NCBI GenBank assembly: GCA_000961725.1
Contig: LADS01000057.1
Coordinates: 41,220 to 105,219, forward strand
Direction: 5' to 3'
Source: Desulfobulbaceae bacterium BRH_c16a
GTDB lineage: Bacteria; Desulfobacterota; Desulfobulbia; Desulfobulbales; Desulfocapsaceae
DNA length: 64,000 nt
The notes under the pieces are model-generated. The model searched no databases and was not told the DNA's origin. It saw nothing but the letters and a program-made list of their open reading frames with translations. A program made the position numbers and the translations under genes. This document shows positions 34,161 to 41,650 of this stretch, piece after piece. The stretch's first letter is position 1. Every line of letters starts with the position of its first letter.

Positions 34161-35558
34161 TCAGTAGCCCTGAATTTTATCCAGCAGTTCAGGTAAAAAG
34201 AGCGATATTTGCGGTATGTATGTGATAATAATGAGAAAAACCAGGAGCACCATCAACCACGGCAGACAGGCTTTTATCGCCCATCCCATAGTATGTCCGG
34301 TCACCCCGGAAATTACGAAGAGGTTCAAACCCACCGGAGGCGTGAGCATGCCGATCTCCATGTTGACGACCATAATAATGCCCAGATGAATCGGATCGAT
34401 CCCAAGTTGAACGGCAATCGGAAAAAGGATCGGGGCCATGATCAGGAGAATAGCCGAAGGCTCCATAAAGTTGCCGGCTATAAGCAGCAGAATATTGACG
34501 ACGACCAGGAACATCCAGGCAGACAACCCCCATTGGACGATGATTTCGGCAATGTGATGGGGAATTCTCTCGGTTGTCAGTACATGGGCAAAAAGCATGG
34601 CGTTGGCGATGATGAAGAGCAGCATAATGCTTACCTTCGACGCATCGAGCACGACCTTGTTGATTTCTTTGTCTGTGATGATTTTCGGCAAGGTGAAAAT
34701 CATTTGACCGAAATTGCGTCCGAGCATTCTCCCGGCGCCCTCACCTTCCCGGCGCCACGGAACCGCTTTAAGCGGGCCCATATCCCGGTATCCGTAAACG
34801 GCGACACCAAAAGCGTAAATAGCCGAGACTGCAGCTGCTTCAGTCGGACTTGCAACACCGCCATAAATGGAACCAAGAACAATTATGATCAGCATAAGCC
34901 CGCCGAGCGCACTGAATCCTGAGGTAACCACCTCTTTGAATCCGGCCCAGGGCGCGCAGGGGATCTTTTTATAGCGGGCAACTATGTAGAGAACCACCAT
35001 GAGCATCAAACCCATCATGATACCCGGTATAAATCCAGCCATGAACATTCGCGAGGCGGAAACTTCGGTAGCCGCAGAATAGACGAGCATGACGATGGAG
35101 GGCGGGATCAGAATACCGAGGGTACCGGCATTGCCGATCAATCCGGCAGCGAGCGATTCCGGATAACCGGCTTTGACCATGCCGACAATGACGATCGAGC
35201 CGATTGCCGCAACTGTCGCCGGCGATGAACCGGAAACTGCAGCGAAGATCATACAGGCAAGAACCGAAGCCATGCCTATTCCGCCATGGATATGGCCGAC
35301 CAGACTGAGGGCAAAGCGGATTATGCGTTTTGCGACCCCGCCCGTGGACAGAAAGGCCGACGACAAGATAAAAAACGGGATAGCCAGCAGAGTGTAATGC
35401 TCGGAGAGTGCTTCGAACAATTTAAGGGTAATTGAAGCAAGGGAATCGTCGGAAAATATGAGGATGGTCCCAATACTTGACAACCCCAGGGCAAGCGCAA
35501 TGGGCATGCCCAGCATCATGCAGCCAAAGAGAAGTGTGAACAAAGCAACGGTAGTCAT
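34161..35558 (-). CDS. dctM: TRAP transporter large membrane subunit DctM (copy 2)
   Basis: A 465-aa DctM homologue with the same length and family features as copy 1 (GSSPATVAAIG, IPPSIVMLVY, MLTPPVGLNLFVISG). Differences are scattered conservative changes, most visible near the cytoplasmic loop around residue 185-205 (for example ARYKKIPCAPWAGFKEVVTSG against ARVKNIPRQPWAGLNEIVSAG, both cut short here). The start overlaps the dctQ copy 2 stop by 4 bp. The gene is probably functional: no frameshift or stop, and its own promoter region and terminator. Confidence 0.94.
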   Translation of the reverse strand: MTTVALFTLLFGCMMLGMPIALALGLSSIGTILIFSDDSLASITLKLFEALSEHYTLLAIPFFILSSAFLSTGGVAKRIIRFALSLVGHIHGGIGMASVLACMIFAAVSGSSPATVAAIGSIVIVGMVKAGYPESLAAGLIGNAGTLGILIPPSIVMLVYSAATEVSASRMFMAGFIPGIMMGLMLMVVLYIVARYKKIPCAPWAGFKEVVTSGFSALGGLMLIIIVLGSIYGGVASPTEAAAVSAIYAFGVAVYGYRDMGPLKAVPWRREGEGAGRMLGRNFGQMIFTLPKIITDKEINKVVLDASKVSIMLLFIIANAMLFAHVLTTERIPHHIAEIIVQWGLSAWMFLVVVNILLLIAGNFMEPSAILLIMAPILFPIAVQLGIDPIHLGIIMVVNMEIGMLTPPVGLNLFVISGVTGHTMGWAIKACLPWLMVLLVFLIIITYIPQISLFLPELLDKIQGY

Positions 35559-36100
35559 GAACGTTCCTCCTCCTTGAGAATTTCCTTGGCCAGGGCCAGA
35601 CTCTCTTTTGCCTCGTCGGCATGTTTAAAACCATCTGCCTTGCCCGTTATGATGGCAAAAAGCAGAATAAGCAACCGAACGGTCAAGAACACAAATCCTA
35701 AAAAGAGCATCCCGTTTGCCAGCCACACCGGGATCGGCAAATCCTCCATCGTGATGCCGATCTTCTTCATCTTGGCCAGATATATCCAGCTGCCGTAAAG
35801 CACCAGATAGCAATAGATCAGGGCAAGAACAGCGGCAATTCCCGACAGCAATCGACGAGTGTTGAAGGAAAAGAGTTTTACAAAGGCATCCATGCCGATA
35901 TGAGAACCGACTTTCAAACCGTAGGATGTACCAAAGAGCACAAACCAGGCCGACATGTGCAGAGTCAGTTCCTGCGACCACATCAGCCCCATATTAAAAC
36001 CAAATCGCAAAACGACATCGGCAAAAACCAAAATTGTTATCGCAACCAGCAAGATGCAGATAACTGCCTCTTCGATACGATTGATAATACGCATAAACAT
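35555..36100 (-). CDS. dctQ: TRAP transporter small membrane subunit DctQ (copy 2)
   Basis: A 181-aa four-helix protein, nearly identical to copy 1, with the same SQELTLHMSAWFVLFG block. Changes cluster in the membrane region around residues 78-95 and in the C-terminal tail (KEEERS instead of KEEKSS). GAGG lies upstream of the ATG as in copy 1. It is coupled to dctM copy 2 by a 4-bp overlap. Confidence 0.92.
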   Translation of the reverse strand: MFMRIINRIEEAVICILLVAITILVFADVVLRFGFNMGLMWSQELTLHMSAWFVLFGTSYGLKVGSHIGMDAFVKLFSFNTRRLLSGIAAVLALIYCYLVLYGSWIYLAKMKKIGITMEDLPIPVWLANGMLFLGFVFLTVRLLILLFAIITGKADGFKHADEAKESLALAKEILKEEERS

Positions 36101-36164
36101 ATCTTACCTCTTACTGACCAATTGTTATGGTAGTCTCCCCGAAGAAGGGAGACTACCCGGCCTG

Positions 36165-37160
36165 CTACATATTGGATTGGTAGGCAGCGTCAATAAGATC
36201 TTTACCGATTTCGTCTTCAAACTTCAACCAGACGGGTTTCATAGCCTCGATCCACTGATTTCTTTCGGCGTCTGAAAGAGTAATAATTTCGGTACGTTTG
36301 GAGTCGATGATTTTCTGCTTATCCTCCAGATCCTGGGAAGCGGCTATCTCATTGCCATAAAGAGTCGCCTCGTCCAGAGCCTTTTTAACTTCCGCTCTGA
36401 TATCATCCGGCAGACTCATCCAGAATTCGGTCGAGGTGACGAGCATGTAATCGAGAACGCCATGATTGGACTCGGTGATATACGGCTGAATTTCAAAAAA
36501 CTTCTTGGAGTAGATATTCGAGTAGGTGTTTTCCTGGCCATCGATCGCTTTGGTTTGCAGCAGGGTGAAAACCTCGGAGAACGGCTTCTTCAGCGGCACC
36601 GCATTCAGTGCCTGAAATTGTGCGGCGAGGACATCGGAGGTCATGATCCTGAATTTCAAACCGGCCGCATCGGCGGGAACTCTTAAAGGTGAAGCACACG
36701 ACAGCTGTTTCATGCCGTTATGCAGATAGCCCAGGCCGACCAATCCCTTGGACTCCATCGAACTGAGGAGAGCCTGACCTTTTTCGCTCTGCTGAAATTT
36801 TTCAACCGCAGCCATGTCCTTGAAAAGGAAAGGCAGGTCGTAAATCTGTACCTGCTTGGTGTAGCGTTCGAATTTTGCAAGGGCCGGGGCAACGAGCTGG
36901 ACATCGCCAAGAAGCATCGCTTCAATTTCTTTATTGTCGCCAAACAACTGGGAGTTGGGGAAAACCTCGACCACAACCTTTCCGCCCAGCCGTTCGGCAA
37001 TCAGATCTTTGAACTTGACTGCCATTTTACCTTTGGGAGTGTTTTCTGCGACAACATGGGAAAACTTGATGGTAATCGGGTCTGCCGCAAGCGCCGCTCC
37101 CGATAAAACGAGTACAGAGAGTGCAGCGGTTGCTACAAGCGTGGTGATCTTCCTGAACAT
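36165..37160 (-). CDS. dctP: TRAP transporter substrate-binding protein DctP (copy 2)
   Basis: A 331-aa periplasmic receptor differing from copy 1 at about 15 positions. Four are in the signal peptide, and most of the rest are conservative (I/V, E/D, K/R). The arginine of LKFRIMTSDV and the QENTYSN region are unchanged, so the substrate is probably the same. The start at 37160 follows GGAGGA by seven bases, exactly as in copy 1. The open frame runs upstream to 37232, but that part contains the ribosome-binding site. It is the first gene downstream of the dctB-dctD pair, separated by a sigma-54 type promoter. Confidence 0.94.
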   Translation of the reverse strand: MFRKITTLVATAALSVLVLSGAALAADPITIKFSHVVAENTPKGKMAVKFKDLIAERLGGKVVVEVFPNSQLFGDNKEIEAMLLGDVQLVAPALAKFERYTKQVQIYDLPFLFKDMAAVEKFQQSEKGQALLSSMESKGLVGLGYLHNGMKQLSCASPLRVPADAAGLKFRIMTSDVLAAQFQALNAVPLKKPFSEVFTLLQTKAIDGQENTYSNIYSKKFFEIQPYITESNHGVLDYMLVTSTEFWMSLPDDIRAEVKKALDEATLYGNEIAASQDLEDKQKIIDSKRTEIITLSDAERNQWIEAMKPVWLKFEDEIGKDLIDAAYQSNM

Positions 37161-37268
37161 AGCTTCTTCCTCCAATTTGAATAGTGATACCCTGTAAACC
37201 ATAACAGCAGTTCGGCGAACTGCCGGCTTCATCAGGTAATAGACTGCTGATGAAGCAGAAGAAGATAT

Positions 37269-37283
37269 GCAATATTTTAACCA
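37269..37283 (-). promoter_or_regulatory. Sigma-54 type promoter of TRAP operon 2
   Basis: On the minus strand TGGTTAAAATATTGC, with the GG and GC pairs at sigma-54 spacing. It is weaker than the copy 1 promoter because the CAC after TGG is replaced by TTA. The predicted start lies about 97 bp before the dctP ATG. Confidence 0.5.
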
Positions 37284-37357
37284 ACCTTGAGAACATATTT
37301 AATTGCATGATATCAGGGCCAATATGCTCAAACAATCCACTTCCGTTGGCGAAAATC

Positions 37358-37371
37358 AGCGGAAATCCACC
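37358..37371. promoter_or_regulatory. Palindromic site, likely DctD operator (operon 2, proximal)
   Basis: AGCGGAAATCCACC, two mismatches from the clean motif, overlapped by a half-site GGCGAAAATC at 37348-37357. It is 75 bp upstream of the -24 element, against 77 bp in operon 1. Confidence 0.5.
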
Positions 37372-37461
37372 ACTCTTTCGACATGGTGTAACAAAAGTGG
37401 AATTACCTTGACGGAACGGAGGGTTATTTGAGGATTTATATGATTCGAAGCGTCAGGAATC

Positions 37462-37475
37462 GGCGGAAAACCGCC
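37462..37475. promoter_or_regulatory. Palindromic site, likely DctD operator (operon 2, distal)
   Basis: GGCGGAAAACCGCC, a full 14-bp palindromic copy, 104 bp upstream of the proximal site (102 bp in operon 1). Confidence 0.55.
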
Positions 37476-37582
37476 TTTCCTTCTCTTATGGCGGAAGATC
37501 TTCGGGAGAAATTCATTACATCATTTTAATGAAATTTTGGTATGGCAGAAGTCAATTGGTACGCTGAAACCCTTATGGGCTC

Positions 37583-38938
37583 TTATTTATAGTCGCTTTT
37601 TTTCAAGCCATATTTACGCATTTTGTCATACAGAGTCTTTCTGGGGATATCAAGGATTGTCATGACATCCTTAATGCTGCCACCGGTTGATACCAGCGCA
37701 TGTTCAATGAGACTCCTTTCAAAACAGTCGACCTGATGCGGCAGGGAACTACTATGGGCGGTTTCTTCACCTGAGAGCATCTTTTCCAGCGACCAGTCGA
37801 ACTGCCGCCCCAACAGCACATACCGCTCGGCAAAATTCCTGAGTTCCCTGACGTTGCCCGGCCACGAGTAGGACATGAGCGCATTCATCTGCAGACTGCT
37901 GGGCATAGTCACTTCCTGTTGATACCTGTGCCCGGCGACCAGCAGGAAGTGATGGAACAACAGGGGAATATCTTCCCGTCTCTCACGCAGAGGCGGGATC
38001 TTCAGACTTACAACATTCAGACGGTAATAGAGATCCTGTCGAAATTTCCCATGCTCCGCCGCATCGAGCAAATCAACCTTGGACGCTGCAACTACTCGGA
38101 GATCGACAGGAATAAGCCTGTTTGAGCCAAGACGTTCAACAGACCTTTCCTGAAGTACCCGCAAAAGATTGATCTGCACGCGCATCGGCATTGACTCGAT
38201 CTCGTCAAGAAGCAAGGTACCGCCATTGGCGTGTTCGAATTTCCCAATGCGCATTGATTTGGCGTCGGTGAAGGCACCTGCTTCATGGCCAAACAGCTCG
38301 CTTTCCATGATCGACTCGGCAACTGCCCCGCAATTGATAGCTACAAAATTTTTCGCCCTCCTGCTGCTGTTTTCGTGCAAGGCCCGAGCTACAAGTTCCT
38401 TGCCCGTACCGGTCTCACCCAGCACAAGTACATCGGCGCCGGTATCGGCGACCTGAGCGATAGTGCTCCGAAGTTTCTCCATTGCCGGTGTACGACCTAT
38501 TATTCTCGGCCCGGGAGCACTATGGAGTTCCAGCTCACGGCGAAGATTACGATTCTCCAGGGTCAGACTGCGTTTTTCCAGCCCTCGCAAAACGGTTTTC
38601 ACCAATCGCTCGGCAGAATAGGGCTTCTCGATAAAATCATACGCCCCATCACGCATTGCTTGAACGGCAGTGGAAATATCGCCATGGCCGGTTATGAGGA
38701 TGACCGGGAGATCATGGTCGATTTTCTGCACCTCTTGGAGAAACTGCAACCCATCCATGTTCGGAAGACGAATATCGCATACCACGATGCCGGGCCAGTC
38801 TCGGGTGAGAACTTCAAGCCCCCTTTCCGCACAATCTTCGCAGATGACCTCCAGTTCCGCCAATTCCAGTGTTTGCCTGTTTGCCTGTCGTATATGCTTC
38901 TCATCATCGATGAAAAGCACTTTTTCATTTCGGGTCAT
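37583..38938 (-). CDS. dctD: Sigma-54 dependent response regulator, DctD-like
   Basis: A 451-aa NtrC-class activator from ATG 38938. The longer frame to 39040 overlaps dctB. The receiver domain has the acidic pair at 11-12 and phospho-acceptor Asp55 (VVCDIRLPN). The AAA+ domain has Walker A GETGTGKE (174-181), the sigma-54 contact loop reading GAFTDA (221-226) where GAFTGA is usual, and Walker B GGTLLLDEI. A Fis-type helix-turn-helix is near the C-terminus (KDVMTILDIPRKTLYDKM). It is encoded just after dctB with 7 bp between. It most likely activates both TRAP operons from the palindromic sites. Confidence 0.93.
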   Translation of the reverse strand: MTRNEKVLFIDDEKHIRQANRQTLELAELEVICEDCAERGLEVLTRDWPGIVVCDIRLPNMDGLQFLQEVQKIDHDLPVILITGHGDISTAVQAMRDGAYDFIEKPYSAERLVKTVLRGLEKRSLTLENRNLRRELELHSAPGPRIIGRTPAMEKLRSTIAQVADTGADVLVLGETGTGKELVARALHENSSRRAKNFVAINCGAVAESIMESELFGHEAGAFTDAKSMRIGKFEHANGGTLLLDEIESMPMRVQINLLRVLQERSVERLGSNRLIPVDLRVVAASKVDLLDAAEHGKFRQDLYYRLNVVSLKIPPLRERREDIPLLFHHFLLVAGHRYQQEVTMPSSLQMNALMSYSWPGNVRELRNFAERYVLLGRQFDWSLEKMLSGEETAHSSSLPHQVDCFERSLIEHALVSTGGSIKDVMTILDIPRKTLYDKMRKYGLKKSDYK

Positions 38939-38945
38939 AGGTGTA

Positions 38946-40823
38946 TTACTTGATTCTCTCCAAGGTAAATTCAAAACGAGCCCCGTTCTTGCTCCGCGTA
39001 AGAATGATCTGCCCGCCGAAATCTCTGATAATCCGATCACTGATGGTAAGGCCCAGGCCTAAGCCCTGACCGGATTTTTTCGTTGTATAAAATGGTTCGA
39101 AAATATTCTGAAGATGTTCCTCCGATATGCCCGGACCACTGTCTTCAACCGCAATCACCACTCGGTCTTCCTCGCCGCGACAATCAAGGAAAATCCGTTT
39201 GACAGCCTGACCTTCCATGGCCTGCATGGCGTTTGACAGCAGATTGACCAGGACCTGCTGCAACAGCACATGGTTGGCCCTCACCTCCAAGTCATCCGGA
39301 GAAACATTGATGGACAGATCAATATTTTCTTTTTTCAAGCTCGGTCGCAATATTTCCAAGGCCCCGTCAATAACCCCATGCAGCGGTACGATGACTATTT
39401 GGCCGCTCGTTTTCCGGGCGAAAAGTTTTAACTGCGCGCCGATCTGTGCCATTCGTTCGGTAAGCTCGCCAATCTGCTCGAGATTCCACATTGTCTCTTC
39501 CAGACGCCCCTTCTGCAAAAACTGCTTGCCGTTATCCGTGTAACTCCTTATCGCCGCAAGTGGCTGGTTCAGCTCATGATTGATTCCGGCCGACATCTGC
39601 CCGAGAACGGCCAGTTTTGCCGCATGGATCAACTCCTTGCGGGTTCTCTTCAGCTTGATTTCGGTTTCCTGCCTGTCCAGTATTTCCTTGCGCAGCTGTT
39701 CATTTGCCTCAGTGAGCTCTTGAGTTCTGTCATTCACCCTCGACTCGAGCATCTCATTGGCCTCCTGTAAAACTTTTCTGGCCTCCTCCTCAACCCGGCT
39801 CAATTCCGCCAATCGATGACGACGCTGAAGGAGCAGAAGCGCCAGTACATACGCAACGGTCATTCCTGAACCGACGACGAAACATATTGCGACAACTTTT
39901 TTCACCAGTGTTCTGGTATCGGTAAGAATATGAACGTCCCACCCCGCCTGGGGCATGAATTGCGACTGCATCACCATCCTCTGGACATTCTTCTTTTCCT
40001 TATTGGCTATCTCGAGAGTGTGTATGCCGTTGTTCATTGAAGCCGACTGGGCAAGAGGCGTCAAAGAGGCATCAGGATATCTTCTGCTCTCCACGATTTT
40101 CTGCAGGACCTCTTGTTCCAGAGGTTTTAAGGTCTTGTAGCGCCATTCAGGTCTCGTTGTTATGAAAACAACTCCTTCCGGATCGGATACGAGAAAACTT
40201 TCATCGCGATGTGACCATTTCTGTTCAACGGAATCGATGTCTATTTTAATTGCCACCGCTCCAAGAATTTCATCATCTTTTCGAACGGGATAGGCAAAAT
40301 AGTACCCCCGTTTGGAGGAAGTCGAGCCGATGGCAAAATACCTTCCCAGTTTTCCGGCCATGGCCTCTTTGAAATATGGCCGGTAATTGAAATTTCTGCC
40401 GATGAACGGATGTTTTTCCTGCCAGTTACTCGCCGCGATAGTCAGGCCATCTTTGTTCATCAGATAGGTATCGAGGGTATCGCTCACCGTGTTGATTGTT
40501 TCAAGGTATCTGTTGAGGGTTTCGAGTCTGGTCGGCTCAAGGGGATTGAGCAGCGCTCTTACCAGATTACTGTCGATAGCGAGCAATTCCGGCAGACTCT
40601 CATATTTTTCCAGCACCCCCTGCAGGTAGTTGATATACAGTTCGAGGCGGATATTGCTCTGTTGCCGGAGTTCCGTCAAGCCTCTCTTGTAGCTCCAGGC
40701 GGCTACGACATTAAGGACAAGGATCAGTACGATACAGAAAAAAAGCAGACTTATGATGCCTTTTTTATAACTGGAACTCAAAGCCTGCAGACTATCGATT
40801 CGTCTTTTCTGCATGTGGTGCAT
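38946..40823 (-). CDS. dctB: DctB-like sensor histidine kinase
   Basis: A 625-aa membrane sensor. A first helix near 22-44 and a second near 308-330 flank a periplasmic double-Cache domain of about 260 residues, the DctB arrangement that senses C4-dicarboxylates. A coiled coil (about 335-395) leads to the HisKA H-box INHELNQPLAAIRSY and an HATPase domain with N, G1 (DSGPGI) and G2 (GQGLGLGLTI) boxes. The sensing range is unknown. The start could also be the Met three codons later (40814), because neither has ideally spaced ribosome binding. It partners with DctD. Confidence 0.92.
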   Translation of the reverse strand: MHHMQKRRIDSLQALSSSYKKGIISLLFFCIVLILVLNVVAAWSYKRGLTELRQQSNIRLELYINYLQGVLEKYESLPELLAIDSNLVRALLNPLEPTRLETLNRYLETINTVSDTLDTYLMNKDGLTIAASNWQEKHPFIGRNFNYRPYFKEAMAGKLGRYFAIGSTSSKRGYYFAYPVRKDDEILGAVAIKIDIDSVEQKWSHRDESFLVSDPEGVVFITTRPEWRYKTLKPLEQEVLQKIVESRRYPDASLTPLAQSASMNNGIHTLEIANKEKKNVQRMVMQSQFMPQAGWDVHILTDTRTLVKKVVAICFVVGSGMTVAYVLALLLLQRRHRLAELSRVEEEARKVLQEANEMLESRVNDRTQELTEANEQLRKEILDRQETEIKLKRTRKELIHAAKLAVLGQMSAGINHELNQPLAAIRSYTDNGKQFLQKGRLEETMWNLEQIGELTERMAQIGAQLKLFARKTSGQIVIVPLHGVIDGALEILRPSLKKENIDLSINVSPDDLEVRANHVLLQQVLVNLLSNAMQAMEGQAVKRIFLDCRGEEDRVVIAVEDSGPGISEEHLQNIFEPFYTTKKSGQGLGLGLTISDRIIRDFGGQIILTRSKNGARFEFTLERIK

Positions 40824-40936
40824 CTTCCTCTTGAAGAGAACAAAGAAATCAATTACTAACAGTTACAATAACATGGTACAATGGTAGAGGAAGACAACAA
40901 AAACATTTTCTTTCAATTCAGCTTCTGCGGTGTTCA

Positions 40937-41602
40937 GTGAATTCACCCCGACCCAGCCCCCTTGTGCTCCGGCAATCTGTCATATCTCCGCTGGTCCTTC
41001 TGTTCATTATATCCCTTTGTGGTTGCGCTTCACAAACAAACTCCTTCTCCAACCGCTATTTTCCAGTAAAAAATAACAAAAAAAGAGAAAGCAGCCTTGG
41101 TTTTTCCATAACACCACCTTCCGGGGCCGGATGGTTTGAAAAACTGAACGACAACAGTTTGTACTATCTCAAGAGAATCAAGACCAACAATTATTCAATT
41201 TATACCAAAGCAACCGAAATACACATTCCCGATGCAGACCTCGAGGCGGAGAGTTTTCTCCTGTTTGTCAAGCAGTCCAGGCAACTTAATGTCAACAGCA
41301 GCGATTACCGCAATATTTCGACCTCGTATTCGGTGAACCCGGAACTCTCACCGCTCTGCGTACGGTATTATCAAAAATATGAAGATCATGGAAACAAGAA
41401 TCTCAAACGGGATGACTTCGTCGAGATACAAAAAAATGGTCTGGTATGCATGCATCCCGATACCCTGAGCGATGGTGTGGAGATGTTCTATGTCGAGAGT
41501 TTTCTGCGATCTCAGGCAAATGGCGCTCCATCCTATAAGGCTGAAGGCGAATCGTTTCTCGGCAGTCTGGAATTTCATACTCCCCTAAACAAAAGAGGAT
41601 AA
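40937..41602 (+). CDS. Predicted lipoprotein, function unknown
   Basis: A 221-aa protein that I do not recognise. Residues 1-30 form a type II signal: basic start, hydrophobic SPLVLLFIISLCG, then a lipobox-like LCGC with the probable lipidated cysteine near 30. The -2 Cys is unusual. The mature part is polar, with no repeats, and contains two cysteines near 137 and 171 that could form a disulfide. It is divergent from dctB over 113 bp, so a link to dicarboxylate sensing is possible but not shown. A two-way terminator follows. Confidence 0.7.
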   Translation: MNSPRPSPLVLRQSVISPLVLLFIISLCGCASQTNSFSNRYFPVKNNKKRESSLGFSITPPSGAGWFEKLNDNSLYYLKRIKTNNYSIYTKATEIHIPDADLEAESFLLFVKQSRQLNVNSSDYRNISTSYSVNPELSPLCVRYYQKYEDHGNKNLKRDDFVEIQKNGLVCMHPDTLSDGVEMFYVESFLRSQANGAPSYKAEGESFLGSLEFHTPLNKRG

Positions 41603-41606
41603 ATAA

Positions 41607-41641
41607 CGAGAGGACAAGGAATTTAAAACGCCGTCCTCTCG
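41607..41641. terminator. Two-way terminator between the lipoprotein and hisHF genes
   Basis: CGAGAGGAC (41607-41615) pairs perfectly with GTCCTCTCG (41633-41641). The A/T-rich loop contains TTTAAAA. It lies between convergent genes. Confidence 0.6.
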
Positions 41642-41650
41642 CCAAGCATG

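Larger units (their letters stand above)
30695..37160 (-). repeat. Tandem duplication of a complete TRAP operon
   Basis: The blocks 30695-33696 and 34161-37160 have the same gene order, the same 4-bp dctQ/dctM overlap and almost the same gene lengths. The DctP proteins differ at about 15 of 331 positions by my count, four of them in the signal peptide. The terminators differ in sequence, while the promoter and operator layout is kept. Confidence 0.9.
37161..37582. other. Control region of TRAP operon 2, 422 bp
   Basis: There is no gene here. It holds a leader of about 97 bp, a -24/-12 promoter candidate (37269-37283), overlapping palindromic sites at 37348-37371, a palindrome at 37462-37475 and an extra half-site GGCGGAAGAT at 37490-37499. 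The layout matches that of operon 1 closely. Confidence 0.6.

Noticed and set aside
40937..41602. Assigning the lipoprotein to a named family
   Set aside because: No motif apart from the signal sequence supports a family.
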